This document shows positions 18,445 to 25,996 of a stretch of DNA of 64,000 nucleotides, in pieces. The stretch comes from Acinetobacter tandoii DSM 14970 = CIP 107469. GTDB lineage: Bacteria; Pseudomonadota; Gammaproteobacteria; Pseudomonadales; Moraxellaceae. How positions within the stretch are numbered: position 1 is the stretch's first letter; each line of letters opens with the position of its first letter. The stretch spans positions 201,372-265,371 of the forward strand of contig NZ_KE007360.1 of assembly GCF_000400735.1 (NCBI RefSeq), in the 5' to 3' direction. Both the position numbers and the translations under genes were made by a program. The notes beneath the pieces are model-generated. The model was given only the letters and a program-made list of their open reading frames with translations, was not told the origin of the DNA and searched no databases.

Positions 18445-19290
18445 ATGTTTTTAGAATTTACTAAAATGCATGGTCTAGGCAATGACTTCATGGTTGTGGA
18501 TTTAATTAGTCAGCGCGCGTATTTAGATGCACTGACGATCCAACGTCTTGCAGACCGCCATTTTGGCATTGGTTTTGATCAGTTACTAATTGTTGAACCA
18601 CCCGATGTACCAGAAGCGGATTTTAAATATCGTATTTTTAATGCCGATGGTTCAGAGGTTGAACAATGTGGAAATGGCGTGCGCTGTTTTGCACGTTTTG
18701 TACATGAACGACAACTCACCACTAAAACCAAAATTAAAGTACAAACCAAAGCAGGTATTGTTGAGCCTGAATTAGGGTCGAATGGTTGGGTACGCGTCAA
18801 TATGGGTTATCCAAAATTTCTACCACAGGAAATTCCATTTTTAGTAGATGAACCAGAAAATTTGTATGATCTAGAGTTGGCAAATCAACAACAGATTCAA
18901 ATTGATGTGGTGAACATGGGCAATCCACATGCGGTGACCGTTGTTCCAGATGTCATTACGGCTGATGTGGCAACCATGGGACCACAAGTCGAGTCTCATG
19001 CGCGTTTCCCAGCACGCGTCAATGCAGGCTTTATGCAGATTATTGATGAAAAACATGCACGTTTACGTGTATTCGAGCGAGGTGTTGGCGAAACTTTAGC
19101 TTGTGGTACAGGGGCGTGTGCTGCTGCTGTTTCAGGCATCCGCCGTGGTTTATTGGCAAATCAGGTTGAAATTGAACTGGCGGGTGGGAAGTTACAAATT
19201 GAATGGCGTGATGGTGATGTAGTTTGGATGACAGGTCCGACAGCCAACGTTTATGAAGGACGTATCGACTTGCGTTATTTCCAAGGCTAA
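18445..19290 (+). CDS. dapF: Diaminopimelate epimerase
   Basis: PLP-independent racemase converting LL- to meso-diaminopimelate for lysine and peptidoglycan. The two catalytic cysteines lie in EQCGNGVRC (C75) and [13 protein letters not shown] 18445 ([15 protein letters not shown]) is chosen: TAAGGAG lies nine bases upstream and the family begins with this sequence; a longer frame into lysA is not used. The product is 281 residues. It starts 13 bases after lysA and ends at a terminator. Confidence 0.97.
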   Translation: MFLEFTKMHGLGNDFMVVDLISQRAYLDALTIQRLADRHFGIGFDQLLIVEPPDVPEADFKYRIFNADGSEVEQCGNGVRCFARFVHERQLTTKTKIKVQTKAGIVEPELGSNGWVRVNMGYPKFLPQEIPFLVDEPENLYDLELANQQQIQIDVVNMGNPHAVTVVPDVITADVATMGPQVESHARFPARVNAGFMQIIDEKHARLRVFERGVGETLACGTGACAAAVSGIRRGLLANQVEIELAGGKLQIEWRDGDVVWMTGPTANVYEGRIDLRYFQG

Positions 19291-19305
19291 ACCAGTATTG
19301 ATGTT

Positions 19306-19340
19306 GAAAAAAGCACTGTCTTTATGATGGTGCTTTTTTA
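19306..19340 (+). terminator. Intrinsic terminator after dapF
   Basis: Stem AAAAGCAC/GTGCTTTT extended by weaker pairs around a T-rich loop, then a T run. It separates dapF from the hydrolase-xerC pair. Confidence 0.75.
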
Positions 19341-19394
19341 TGGATCAAAATCGGCTATGCTGAAGCCAAAGATAAATAGATATAAAGTACAGAC

Positions 19395-20009
19395 ATGCCA
19401 AATTTAATTTTTCTGCCGGGTGCGTCGGGAAGTACCACGTTCTGGCATCCTTTAATCAATAAGTTATCTCTTGCAGAATCTAAACAGGTCATTGCTTATC
19501 CGAGTTTTGGTGACGAACCAAGCCACCAAAGCGTTTATGATTTTGCCAGTTTGTCGAATTATGTGTTGCAACAGATTCAGTCTGAATCGATTTTAATTGC
19601 ACAGTCTATGGGCGGTATTTTTGCTGTGCAGGCAGCAATAGCGCGACCTGATTTGATCAAGGGCCTTGTTCTTCTGGCAACTTCAGGTGGAATCGATTTA
19701 ACTCCATTTCAGGTACAAGATTGGCGAACCGCTTATCAACAACAGTATCTTCACTATCCAGACTGGTTTGTGGATATTCAAATAGATTTATCACCGCAAC
19801 TTGAAAAGATCAGAATACCAGTATTGTTATTGTGGGGAGATCAAGATCCGATTAGCCCAATTGCTGTTGGAGAGACTTTACAGCAAAAATTCCCGCAAGC
19901 GGAACTTCAAATTATTCATGGGGGTGATCATGCTTTTGCTGAACACCATTCAGAAGCAGTTGCAGCACAAATTCAGCATTATCTAACTCATTTTAATTTT
20001 CAGGTTTAG
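19395..20009 (+). CDS. Alpha/beta hydrolase, short form
   Basis: A 204-residue cytoplasmic alpha/beta hydrolase. It shows the oxyanion region LIFLPGASGS, the nucleophile elbow AQSMGG, the acid in LLWGDQDPI and the base in HGGDHAF. The cap domain is very short. Substrate unknown; esterase or thioesterase activity is possible. It ends eight bases before the chosen xerC start, so the two are co-transcribed. In many gammaproteobacteria a different hydrolase-like gene lies near xerC, so the linkage alone gives no function. Confidence 0.82.
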   Translation: MPNLIFLPGASGSTTFWHPLINKLSLAESKQVIAYPSFGDEPSHQSVYDFASLSNYVLQQIQSESILIAQSMGGIFAVQAAIARPDLIKGLVLLATSGGIDLTPFQVQDWRTAYQQQYLHYPDWFVDIQIDLSPQLEKIRIPVLLLWGDQDPISPIAVGETLQQKFPQAELQIIHGGDHAFAEHHSEAVAAQIQHYLTHFNFQV

Positions 20010-20016
20010 GGTGGGG

Positions 20017-20943
20017 ATGATGTCTGTAGAATCCCAACAGTTACTCGGTATGTGGCTGAAAGCACGAGAAATACAAAATCAGTCTAAATTAACTTTACTC
20101 GCGTATGAGCGTGACGTTGGTGATTTTTTACAGTTTTGTGATCAGAAAAAACTGCTGTTACAAGATGTCGAAACGGCTGATTTACGCGAATATTTGGCTG
20201 TCAAAGTAGAGCAACAACAGTTAAGTTCAAGTAGTTTGCAGCGGTTATTGTCTGCGATTCGCCAGTTCATGAAATGGGCTCAAGATGGGCAATATCTGGA
20301 ATTTAACCCTTCTGATGATTTTCAATTAAAACGTCAACCACGACCCTTGCCAGGTATGGTCGACATTGAAACCATTCAGCAAATTTTAGATCAACCTAAA
20401 CCTGAAAAAGAATCAGATCAAGAATTGTGGTTGCGCGACAAGGCAATTTTGGAATTATTGTATTCCAGTGGCTTACGTTTAGCAGAAGTACAAAGTCTTA
20501 AAATTAAAGACATTGATTTTAATCGGCTTCTATTACGGATCACGGGTAAAGGTAACAAAACCCGTGTAGTTCCCTTTGGTTCCAAAGCCAGAGATGCATT
20601 AATGGATTGGCTAAAGTTGTATCCATTATGGCATGGTGACTTTGTTCCTGATGCTCATGTATTCATTAGTCGTAAAGGCAATCCATTGGGTGCCAGACAA
20701 ATTGAAAATCGTGTCAAGTTTCAAGCGCAACGTGCAGGGGTGAGTGTCGATTTACATCCACATTTATTAAGACATTGTTTTGCAAGTCATATGCTGTCAA
20801 ATAGCGGTGATTTAAGAGCTGTACAAGAAATGTTGGGGCATAGTAATTTAAGTACTACCCAAATATATACCCATGTCGATTTTGATCGACTTGCCAATGT
20901 CTACGATCAAGCACATCCGCGTGCTCAATTCAAAAAACAGTAA
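20017..20943 (+). CDS. xerC: Tyrosine recombinase XerC
   Basis: With XerD it resolves chromosome dimers at dif. The N-terminal SAM-like core-binding domain (LTLLAYERDVGDFLQFC) precedes a catalytic domain with the full tyrosine recombinase set: R in SSGLRLAEV, K in GKGNKTRVVPFG, HLLRH, GHSNLSTTQIYTHVD with the nucleophilic tyrosine. Possible starts are GTG 20011, ATG 20017 and ATG 20020; the ATGs are favoured. The position after lptM-lysA-dapF supports XerC rather than XerD. No dif-like site was recognised in the window. Confidence 0.95.
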   Translation: MMSVESQQLLGMWLKAREIQNQSKLTLLAYERDVGDFLQFCDQKKLLLQDVETADLREYLAVKVEQQQLSSSSLQRLLSAIRQFMKWAQDGQYLEFNPSDDFQLKRQPRPLPGMVDIETIQQILDQPKPEKESDQELWLRDKAILELLYSSGLRLAEVQSLKIKDIDFNRLLLRITGKGNKTRVVPFGSKARDALMDWLKLYPLWHGDFVPDAHVFISRKGNPLGARQIENRVKFQAQRAGVSVDLHPHLLRHCFASHMLSNSGDLRAVQEMLGHSNLSTTQIYTHVDFDRLANVYDQAHPRAQFKKQ

Positions 20944-21156
20944 CAATTTCAGTGTAGATATATGCCTGAATGATTTTGTTCTGGTACAAAATTTGCTTCA
21001 GTCATTATATGAGTAAAATGAAAAGGAGCATATTTGTACTATTGTAGAATAATAAAAAATCAAAAGATGAAGTATAAGTGTCGCATGGCATGCGGTATTG
21101 GGCATAAATATACCGATTGCGAATTTTGAGTGTTAAATGAAAGAGGAATGCAAGCC

Positions 21157-21525
21157 ATGATTTCGAATATACAAGAAAAATATGATCAATTAAATTCAGT
21201 GCAGAAGGATATTTTTGCAGGATATGGTTTGCGTCAGATTAAACATTTTATTGAATATTGCTTACCTGAAGTACAGCCTCTATTGCCAGAAAATTCCGTG
21301 ATTGAGGGAATTAATACCTCTGGTATGGTGCAAGCGGTGCAACAGGATACTCGTAAATGTTATGTTTGGGATGGTACAACGTGGAATGTATCTGCAAACT
21401 TTATTCCAATTATGGATACAACCGATGACTTTCAATTGGTCTGGGAAATTTTCGATTTGTCCGATTATGAATTGATTGAACTGAGTCATGTACATCGCGA
21501 CTTTTTAGGCAATGCACACGTCTGA
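21157..21525 (+). CDS. Hypothetical acidic protein
   Basis: About 122 residues from ATG 21157 (MISNIQEKYDQLN), supported by AAGAGGA nine bases upstream; ATG 21148 and GTG 21130 are in frame but poorly spaced. It is soluble and acidic, with several aromatic residues (CYVWDGTTWNV) and no signal peptide. I do not recognise a family. Its last 21 bases overlap the end of the convergent acetyltransferase gene. Confidence 0.6.
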   Translation: MISNIQEKYDQLNSVQKDIFAGYGLRQIKHFIEYCLPEVQPLLPENSVIEGINTSGMVQAVQQDTRKCYVWDGTTWNVSANFIPIMDTTDDFQLVWEIFDLSDYELIELSHVHRDFLGNAHV

Positions 21526-22065
21526 GCTAAAATCATGCTGATGAATGGTGTACAGCACATGCTTTTGCAAAATACTATCGGCAGTCAGGGCGGGATGTAA
21601 AAACTCTTGTTGATATTGCATACCTAACCTTTTCATTACCGCTTGCGAAGGATGATTAATGGATGCTGTGAATGCGACAACTTCCTTTAAATTGAGGGTT
21701 TGAAAGGCAAAACTCAATGCAAGTTGAGCTGCTTCTGTCGCATAGCCTTGACCCCAATAATCTTTGTTCAACCGCCAGCCAATTTCGGTACACGGTGAAA
21801 AACTAAATTGATCAGGTTGAGAGTGTAATCCTGTCATACCAATCAAACGTTGTTCAGATTTTAATTCGACTGCCCAAAAGCCCCAGCCCTGTTGTTCAAT
21901 GAAAGCTTGGCATTTATCGATGAGCAGATCGCTTTCAGTCCGAGTCAAGCATTTGGGAAAATAACGCATCACAGCAGGGTCTGCATTGAGCTGATAAAAT
22001 GGTAATCGATCAGTCTCTTGCCATGGACGTAAAATTAAGCGGGCACTTTCTAGAAACTTTTGCAT
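21505..22065 (-). CDS. GNAT-family N-acetyltransferase (RimJ/RimL-like)
   Basis: A 186-residue acetyltransferase opening with SARLILRPWQETDRLPFY, as in RimJ/RimL-type proteins. The acetyl-CoA region is EIGWRLNKDYWGQGYATEAA, with FTASINHPSQAVMKRLGM near the end. It probably acetylates an amino group on a small molecule or protein terminus; the acceptor is unknown. It overlaps the convergent hypothetical gene by 21 bases and lies eight bases downstream of the Lrp-type gene, so these two minus-strand genes are likely one operon. Confidence 0.85.
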   Translation of the reverse strand: MQKFLESARLILRPWQETDRLPFYQLNADPAVMRYFPKCLTRTESDLLIDKCQAFIEQQGWGFWAVELKSEQRLIGMTGLHSQPDQFSFSPCTEIGWRLNKDYWGQGYATEAAQLALSFAFQTLNLKEVVAFTASINHPSQAVMKRLGMQYQQEFLHPALTADSILQKHVLYTIHQHDFSSDVCIA

Positions 22066-22073
22066 TGTCTCTC

Positions 22074-22568
22074 TTATAAATCTTCAAGCGGAAGTTGAAA
22101 ACTTTGTTTAATAATTTGGCTAGGTAAATCTGTTTTGACACTGGTAATGCCATTTTTTTTGGTCAAATGTGTAGACTGGAATTTTCGATAACTTTCCAAA
22201 TCAGGGACGACAACTTTGAGCATGGCATCACATTCACCCAAAATAATATAACACTCCATGACCTGAGGCAGTTCTTTCATTGCTTCAATAAAACGATCAA
22301 TCGTTTCAGCATCTTGTCCGACCAACCAAATACGTGAAAATAAAATCAATTGGAAGCCAATCTTTTGAGGATCGACCACGGTGGTGTAATTTTGTATGAC
22401 ACCTGCTTCTTCCAACAGTTTGACTCGTCTTAAACAGGAAGATGGAGATAGCCCAACTTCTTTAGCCAAATCATTGTTTTGGATTCGACCATTTTCTTGT
22501 AAGGCTCGAATGATACTTTTATCAATCCGATCTAGCTTGATTAAAATATTCTTGGAAGATGATTTCAT
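22074..22568 (-). CDS. Lrp/AsnC-family transcriptional regulator
   Basis: The N-terminal winged helix-turn-helix (LDRIDKSIIRALQENGRI, then LAKEVGLSPSSCLRRVKLLEE) and the C-terminal RAM ligand domain are both complete. The 164-residue length fits the family. Its ligand is probably an amino acid. It is transcribed away from a LysE-type exporter, a common arrangement in which the regulator senses the exported amino acid, as with LrpC- or BkdR-like pairs. Three TTCGAA elements lie in the space between them. Confidence 0.92.
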   Translation of the reverse strand: MKSSSKNILIKLDRIDKSIIRALQENGRIQNNDLAKEVGLSPSSCLRRVKLLEEAGVIQNYTTVVDPQKIGFQLILFSRIWLVGQDAETIDRFIEAMKELPQVMECYIILGECDAMLKVVVPDLESYRKFQSTHLTKKNGITSVKTDLPSQIIKQSFQLPLEDL

Positions 22569-22582
22569 AAAATAGAATTAAA

Positions 22583-22672
22583 TTCGAAATATGGATCTAA
22601 TTATAGAATATTTGCAATCCTATTTTGTATAAATTCGAAGATACTAATTTTCACTTTCAGTCGATATTCGAA
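22583..22672. promoter_or_regulatory. Three TTCGAA elements between the Lrp and LysE genes
   Basis: Identical TTCGAA hexamers occur at 22583, 22634 and 22667, each preceded by AT-rich bases (AAATTCGAA, AAATTCGAA, ATATTCGAA). They are 51 and 33 bases apart, near five and three helical turns, as expected for multi-dimer binding by an Lrp-type protein. The last one ends 12 bases before the LysE start. Confidence 0.45.
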
Positions 22673-22684
22673 AGGGAAAAGGAT

Positions 22685-23290
22685 ATGTCGGTATATTTAC
22701 TCTTTGCGTTGACCGTTCTACCACTGGTGTGTACTCCAGGACCTGACATGCTATTTATTTTTTCGCAAGTGATGGCGAAAGGTGTAAAAGCGGGCTTTAT
22801 GGCGACTCTTGGGGTTTGTATGGGCTATATGGTACATTCGGTCTTGGTTGCCTTGGGCATCGCGGCAATATTGGTTTCTTTTCCGATGTTGTTCGAAACA
22901 ATTCGCTGGTTAGGGATTGCTTATCTTTTATATCTGGCTTTTAGTTTATTTCGCGCTGTTTTTAACAGCAAATCTTTGCATGTGCCCAAGGCTTCTGCAG
23001 GCAGTCCAATTGCTAAGGGCTTTTTAACTTCATTGTTAAACCCAAAAGGGATGCTGATTTATTTTGCAATTTTACCGCAGTTTATGCGTAATGCAGACAA
23101 TACTGTCATACAAGGTCTCATTCTATCGTCTATTTTTATAGGCTTGTGCTTGGTGGTATATAGTGGATTAAGTATTGTTATTGCTAAAATTACTGTAAAT
23201 GCACAATTAGATGCTCAAAAACAAAAATGGGTTGATGCAGGTTCGGGCGGTTTACTCATGCTAGCTGCGAGCTGGTTGATCGCCAATTAA
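22685..23290 (+). CDS. LysE-family amino acid exporter
   Basis: A 201-residue RhtB/LysE-type inner-membrane exporter with about six hydrophobic helices. The N-terminal VLPLVCTPGPDMLFI and the central LLNPKGMLIYFAILPQF are family hallmarks. ATG 22685 (MSVYLLFAL) is preferred to the longer frame from 22625 because AAAAGGA precedes it and the family begins here. The divergent Lrp-type regulator likely controls it. Substrate unknown; threonine, homoserine or leucine are typical for relatives. Confidence 0.9.
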   Translation: MSVYLLFALTVLPLVCTPGPDMLFIFSQVMAKGVKAGFMATLGVCMGYMVHSVLVALGIAAILVSFPMLFETIRWLGIAYLLYLAFSLFRAVFNSKSLHVPKASAGSPIAKGFLTSLLNPKGMLIYFAILPQFMRNADNTVIQGLILSSIFIGLCLVVYSGLSIVIAKITVNAQLDAQKQKWVDAGSGGLLMLAASWLIAN

Positions 23291-23297
23291 TTGAAAT

Positions 23298-23331
23298 TAA
23301 AAAGCATGCTCTTGATTGGCATGCTTTTTTA
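23298..23331 (+). terminator. Intrinsic terminator of the LysE gene
   Basis: Perfect 11-base stem AAAAAGCATGC/GCATGCTTTTT around a nine-base loop, followed by T residues. Confidence 0.9.
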
Positions 23332-23795
23332 TATGTATAACAGCAGATTTCTTATCATGTCGAAGCAATAAGTTGGATTAGGCGGCTACTTAAAGGTAGC
23401 TAGGGAATAAAATTTTAATCAGGAATATGGTTCTGTCAAAACTGACAAGTCATTTGTTTGATTTTATAGCCATGCTTGGTCACTTGCTCAAACAGCTAAA
23501 GCAGAAATTTAAGTCATTGATCAGAAAAAATTATGTAGTAAATAAAGTAAAAAAATAATAAAAATCAATGCTTAAAATTAGAACAGTAAAACCGCTATTT
23601 TAGAATTAAAATTCATGCAAATAAAAATTTGAACGCGACGTTCAGCCATTTTTACGCATTTTTACAGTGGATTCAGTAATTGTGACTTGACCGAAATGCC
23701 ATACAATTGCAAGATAGGACACCTAAAAAATTTTATGTGAAGAGTTAATCTAACTTTTCTCAACTTTTACTTTTGCTAAAACAGCCGAGGATTAC
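23332..23795. other. Intergenic region upstream of etfB
   Basis: About 460 bases. One open frame of 43 codons (23427-23558, plus strand) has an AGGA element, but its spacing is poor and its Lys-rich product resembles nothing I know; I rate it unlikely. The etfB promoter should lie in the last 150 bases. Confidence 0.4.
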
Positions 23796-24548
23796 ATGAA
23801 GGCTCTTGTTGCTGTAAAACGTGTGGTTGATGCCAACGTTAAAGTTCGCGTTAAACCGGACAATAGTGGGGTAGACCTTACTAACGTTAAGATGTCAATT
23901 AACCCATTCTGTGAAATCGCAGTGGAAGAAGCGGTTCGCTTAAAAGAAAAAGGAACTGTTTCAGAAATCATCGTTGTTTCTATTGGTCCTAAAGAAGCTC
24001 AAGAACAAATTCGTTCTGCAATGGCACTTGGCGCTGACCGCGGTATCTTGGTTGAAGCTGATGACAGCCAACTTGGTGCTTTGGAAGTTGCTAAAATCCT
24101 TAAAGGTGTTGTTGAAGCTGAACAACCACAATTAATCCTTCTTGGTAAACAAGCCATTGATGACGACTCTAACCAAGTTGGTCAAATGCTTGGTGCACTT
24201 CTAGGTGCAGGTCAAGGTACGTTCGCATCTGAAGTTAAAGTTGATGGCGACAAAGTACAAGTGACTCGTGAAGTTGACGGTGGTTTACAAACTGTTGAAT
24301 TGTCACTTCCAGCAATCATCACCACTGACTTACGTTTGAACGAGCCACGTTATGCTGCTCTTCCAAACATCATGAAAGCGCGTAAAAAACCGCTTGATAC
24401 TAAGTCACCAGCTGATTTTGGTGTTTCTACAGCAACTAAGCTTAAAACAGTTAAAGTTGAACCACCTGCTGACCGTAAAGCAGGCGTACAAGTGAAATCT
24501 GTTGATGAGCTTGTTGAAAAATTGAAAAACGAAGCGAAAGTGATCTAA
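23796..24548 (+). CDS. etfB: Electron transfer flavoprotein, beta subunit
   Basis: Small subunit of the soluble FAD/AMP heterodimer that passes electrons from acyl-CoA and other dehydrogenases to ETF-ubiquinone oxidoreductase. [38 protein letters not shown] and the recognition loop region ([21 protein letters not shown]) are typical. It has 250 residues. GAGGA lies six bases before ATG 23796. etfA follows after 17 bases. Confidence 0.97.
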   Translation: MKALVAVKRVVDANVKVRVKPDNSGVDLTNVKMSINPFCEIAVEEAVRLKEKGTVSEIIVVSIGPKEAQEQIRSAMALGADRGILVEADDSQLGALEVAKILKGVVEAEQPQLILLGKQAIDDDSNQVGQMLGALLGAGQGTFASEVKVDGDKVQVTREVDGGLQTVELSLPAIITTDLRLNEPRYAALPNIMKARKKPLDTKSPADFGVSTATKLKTVKVEPPADRKAGVQVKSVDELVEKLKNEAKVI

Positions 24549-24565
24549 TACAGAAGGATAAAATC

Positions 24566-25501
24566 ATGAGTATTTTAGTTATCGCTGAGCACGACAACAA
24601 GACACTTAACGGTGCAACTTTAAACGTTGTTGCTGCGGCACAAAAAATCGGTGGTGATATCACTGTATTGGTAGCAGGCTCTGGCGCGCAAGCAGTTGCT
24701 GATGCAGCTGCAAAAGTTGCAGGCGTAAGCAAAGTATTACTTGCTGACAACGCTGCTTATGCAAACCAATTGGCTGAAAACGTTGCAGCTTTAGTTGCTG
24801 ACGTAGCGAAAGGTGGTTTCAAACACGTATTGGCTGCATCTACAACAACAGGTAAGAACATTCTTCCACGTGTTGCTGCGCTTCTTGATGTAAGTATGAT
24901 CACAGACATCATTGCTGTTGAATCTGCAAATACATTCAAGCGTCCAATCTATGCGGGTAACGCGATTGCAACTGTTCAATCTGACGAAGCAATCATCGTG
25001 GGTACAGTACGTGGTACAGCGTTTGATCCTGTAGCTGCTGAAGGCGGTTCTGCTGCGGTAGAAGCTGTAAGCGAAGCAAAAGATGCAGGTATCTCTAAGT
25101 TTGTTTCTGAAGAGATTGTAAAATCTGAACGTCCTGAATTAACGGCTGCACGAATTGTTGTTTCTGGTGGTCGTGGTGTAGGTTCTGGTGAGAACTACCA
25201 TAAAGTACTTGACCCATTAGCTGACAAGCTAGGTGCTGCACAAGGTGCTTCACGTGCTGCGGTCGATGCCGGTTTCGTTCCAAACGACATGCAAGTTGGT
25301 CAAACAGGTAAAATCGTTGCACCTGACTTATATATCGCTGTAGGTATTTCTGGTGCGATCCAGCACTTGGCGGGTATGAAAGACTCTAAAGTGATCGTTG
25401 CGATCAACAAAGACGAAGAAGCGCCAATCAATGCCGTTGCTGACTACTGGTTAGTTGGTGATTTGAATACTGTTGTTCCTGAATTAGTATCTAAAATCTA
25501 A
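24566..25501 (+). CDS. etfA: Electron transfer flavoprotein, alpha subunit
   Basis: FAD-binding subunit of ETF. The C-terminal FAD domain shows [14 protein letters not shown] and [28 protein letters not shown] split by a short gap from AVG; the N-terminal domain is Ala-rich. It has 311 residues. AAGGA precedes ATG 24566. It forms an operon with etfB and ends at a long terminator. The Ala/Val-rich, optimised codon use of both subunits suggests high expression. Confidence 0.97.
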   Translation: MSILVIAEHDNKTLNGATLNVVAAAQKIGGDITVLVAGSGAQAVADAAAKVAGVSKVLLADNAAYANQLAENVAALVADVAKGGFKHVLAASTTTGKNILPRVAALLDVSMITDIIAVESANTFKRPIYAGNAIATVQSDEAIIVGTVRGTAFDPVAAEGGSAAVEAVSEAKDAGISKFVSEEIVKSERPELTAARIVVSGGRGVGSGENYHKVLDPLADKLGAAQGASRAAVDAGFVPNDMQVGQTGKIVAPDLYIAVGISGAIQHLAGMKDSKVIVAINKDEEAPINAVADYWLVGDLNTVVPELVSKI

Positions 25502-25518
25502 TTTCTGAACGATTGTTC

Positions 25519-25583
25519 GAAAAACGCTCTTGTGTAAGCAATTTAAGTCATGCTTAAGTTGTTATGAACAGGGGCGTTTTTTT
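25519..25583 (+). terminator. Extended intrinsic terminator of etfBA
   Basis: Outer stem AAAACGCTCTTGT/ACAGGGGCGTTTT pairs at all 13 positions (three G-U). The loop contains an inner stem TTAAG/CTTAA. Seven T residues end it. Confidence 0.8.
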
Positions 25584-25996
25584 GCGCTTAGCACTTATCT
25601 CATCAGGGCTAAATAGAAGATAACCTGTGAGGCAAAATAGGGTTTAGAAAGGCTGTAAAGCGCGAAAGTCATTAGAAGTATTAAAAATATTAAATCAATT
25701 TACGAATACTATAAGTAAAACAACAATTTAAAGTGTTGTATATGCTATGAATATCAGCTTTGCAAAATAGCTTATTTTTCAACTTAATTCAGATTTAAAA
25801 TTCGTATAAAAAAACGACGATAAACAAAGGAAAACAAACGAAATTAACTCGGCTAAATACGCACCTAAAAGGGATAAAATATGCTAAAATTTACGGCTGT
25901 ATTTTAGTTTTTTAGCTCAATTCCCTGAGTTAAATTTTTGCAAGATTTAAGATATAAATGCGGGCAGAATTCCTGCTTGTATAACAAGGAGTATGC
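25584..25996. other. Intergenic region upstream of gyrA
   Basis: About 410 AT-rich bases with no gene. The gyrA promoter is probably near 25860-25900, where TAAAAT-like -10 elements occur, but no single one is convincing. Confidence 0.4.

Noticed and set aside
23427..23558. 43-codon Lys-rich frame upstream of etfB
   Set aside because: Ribosome site too close to the ATG, and the product looks like chance translation of AT-rich DNA.
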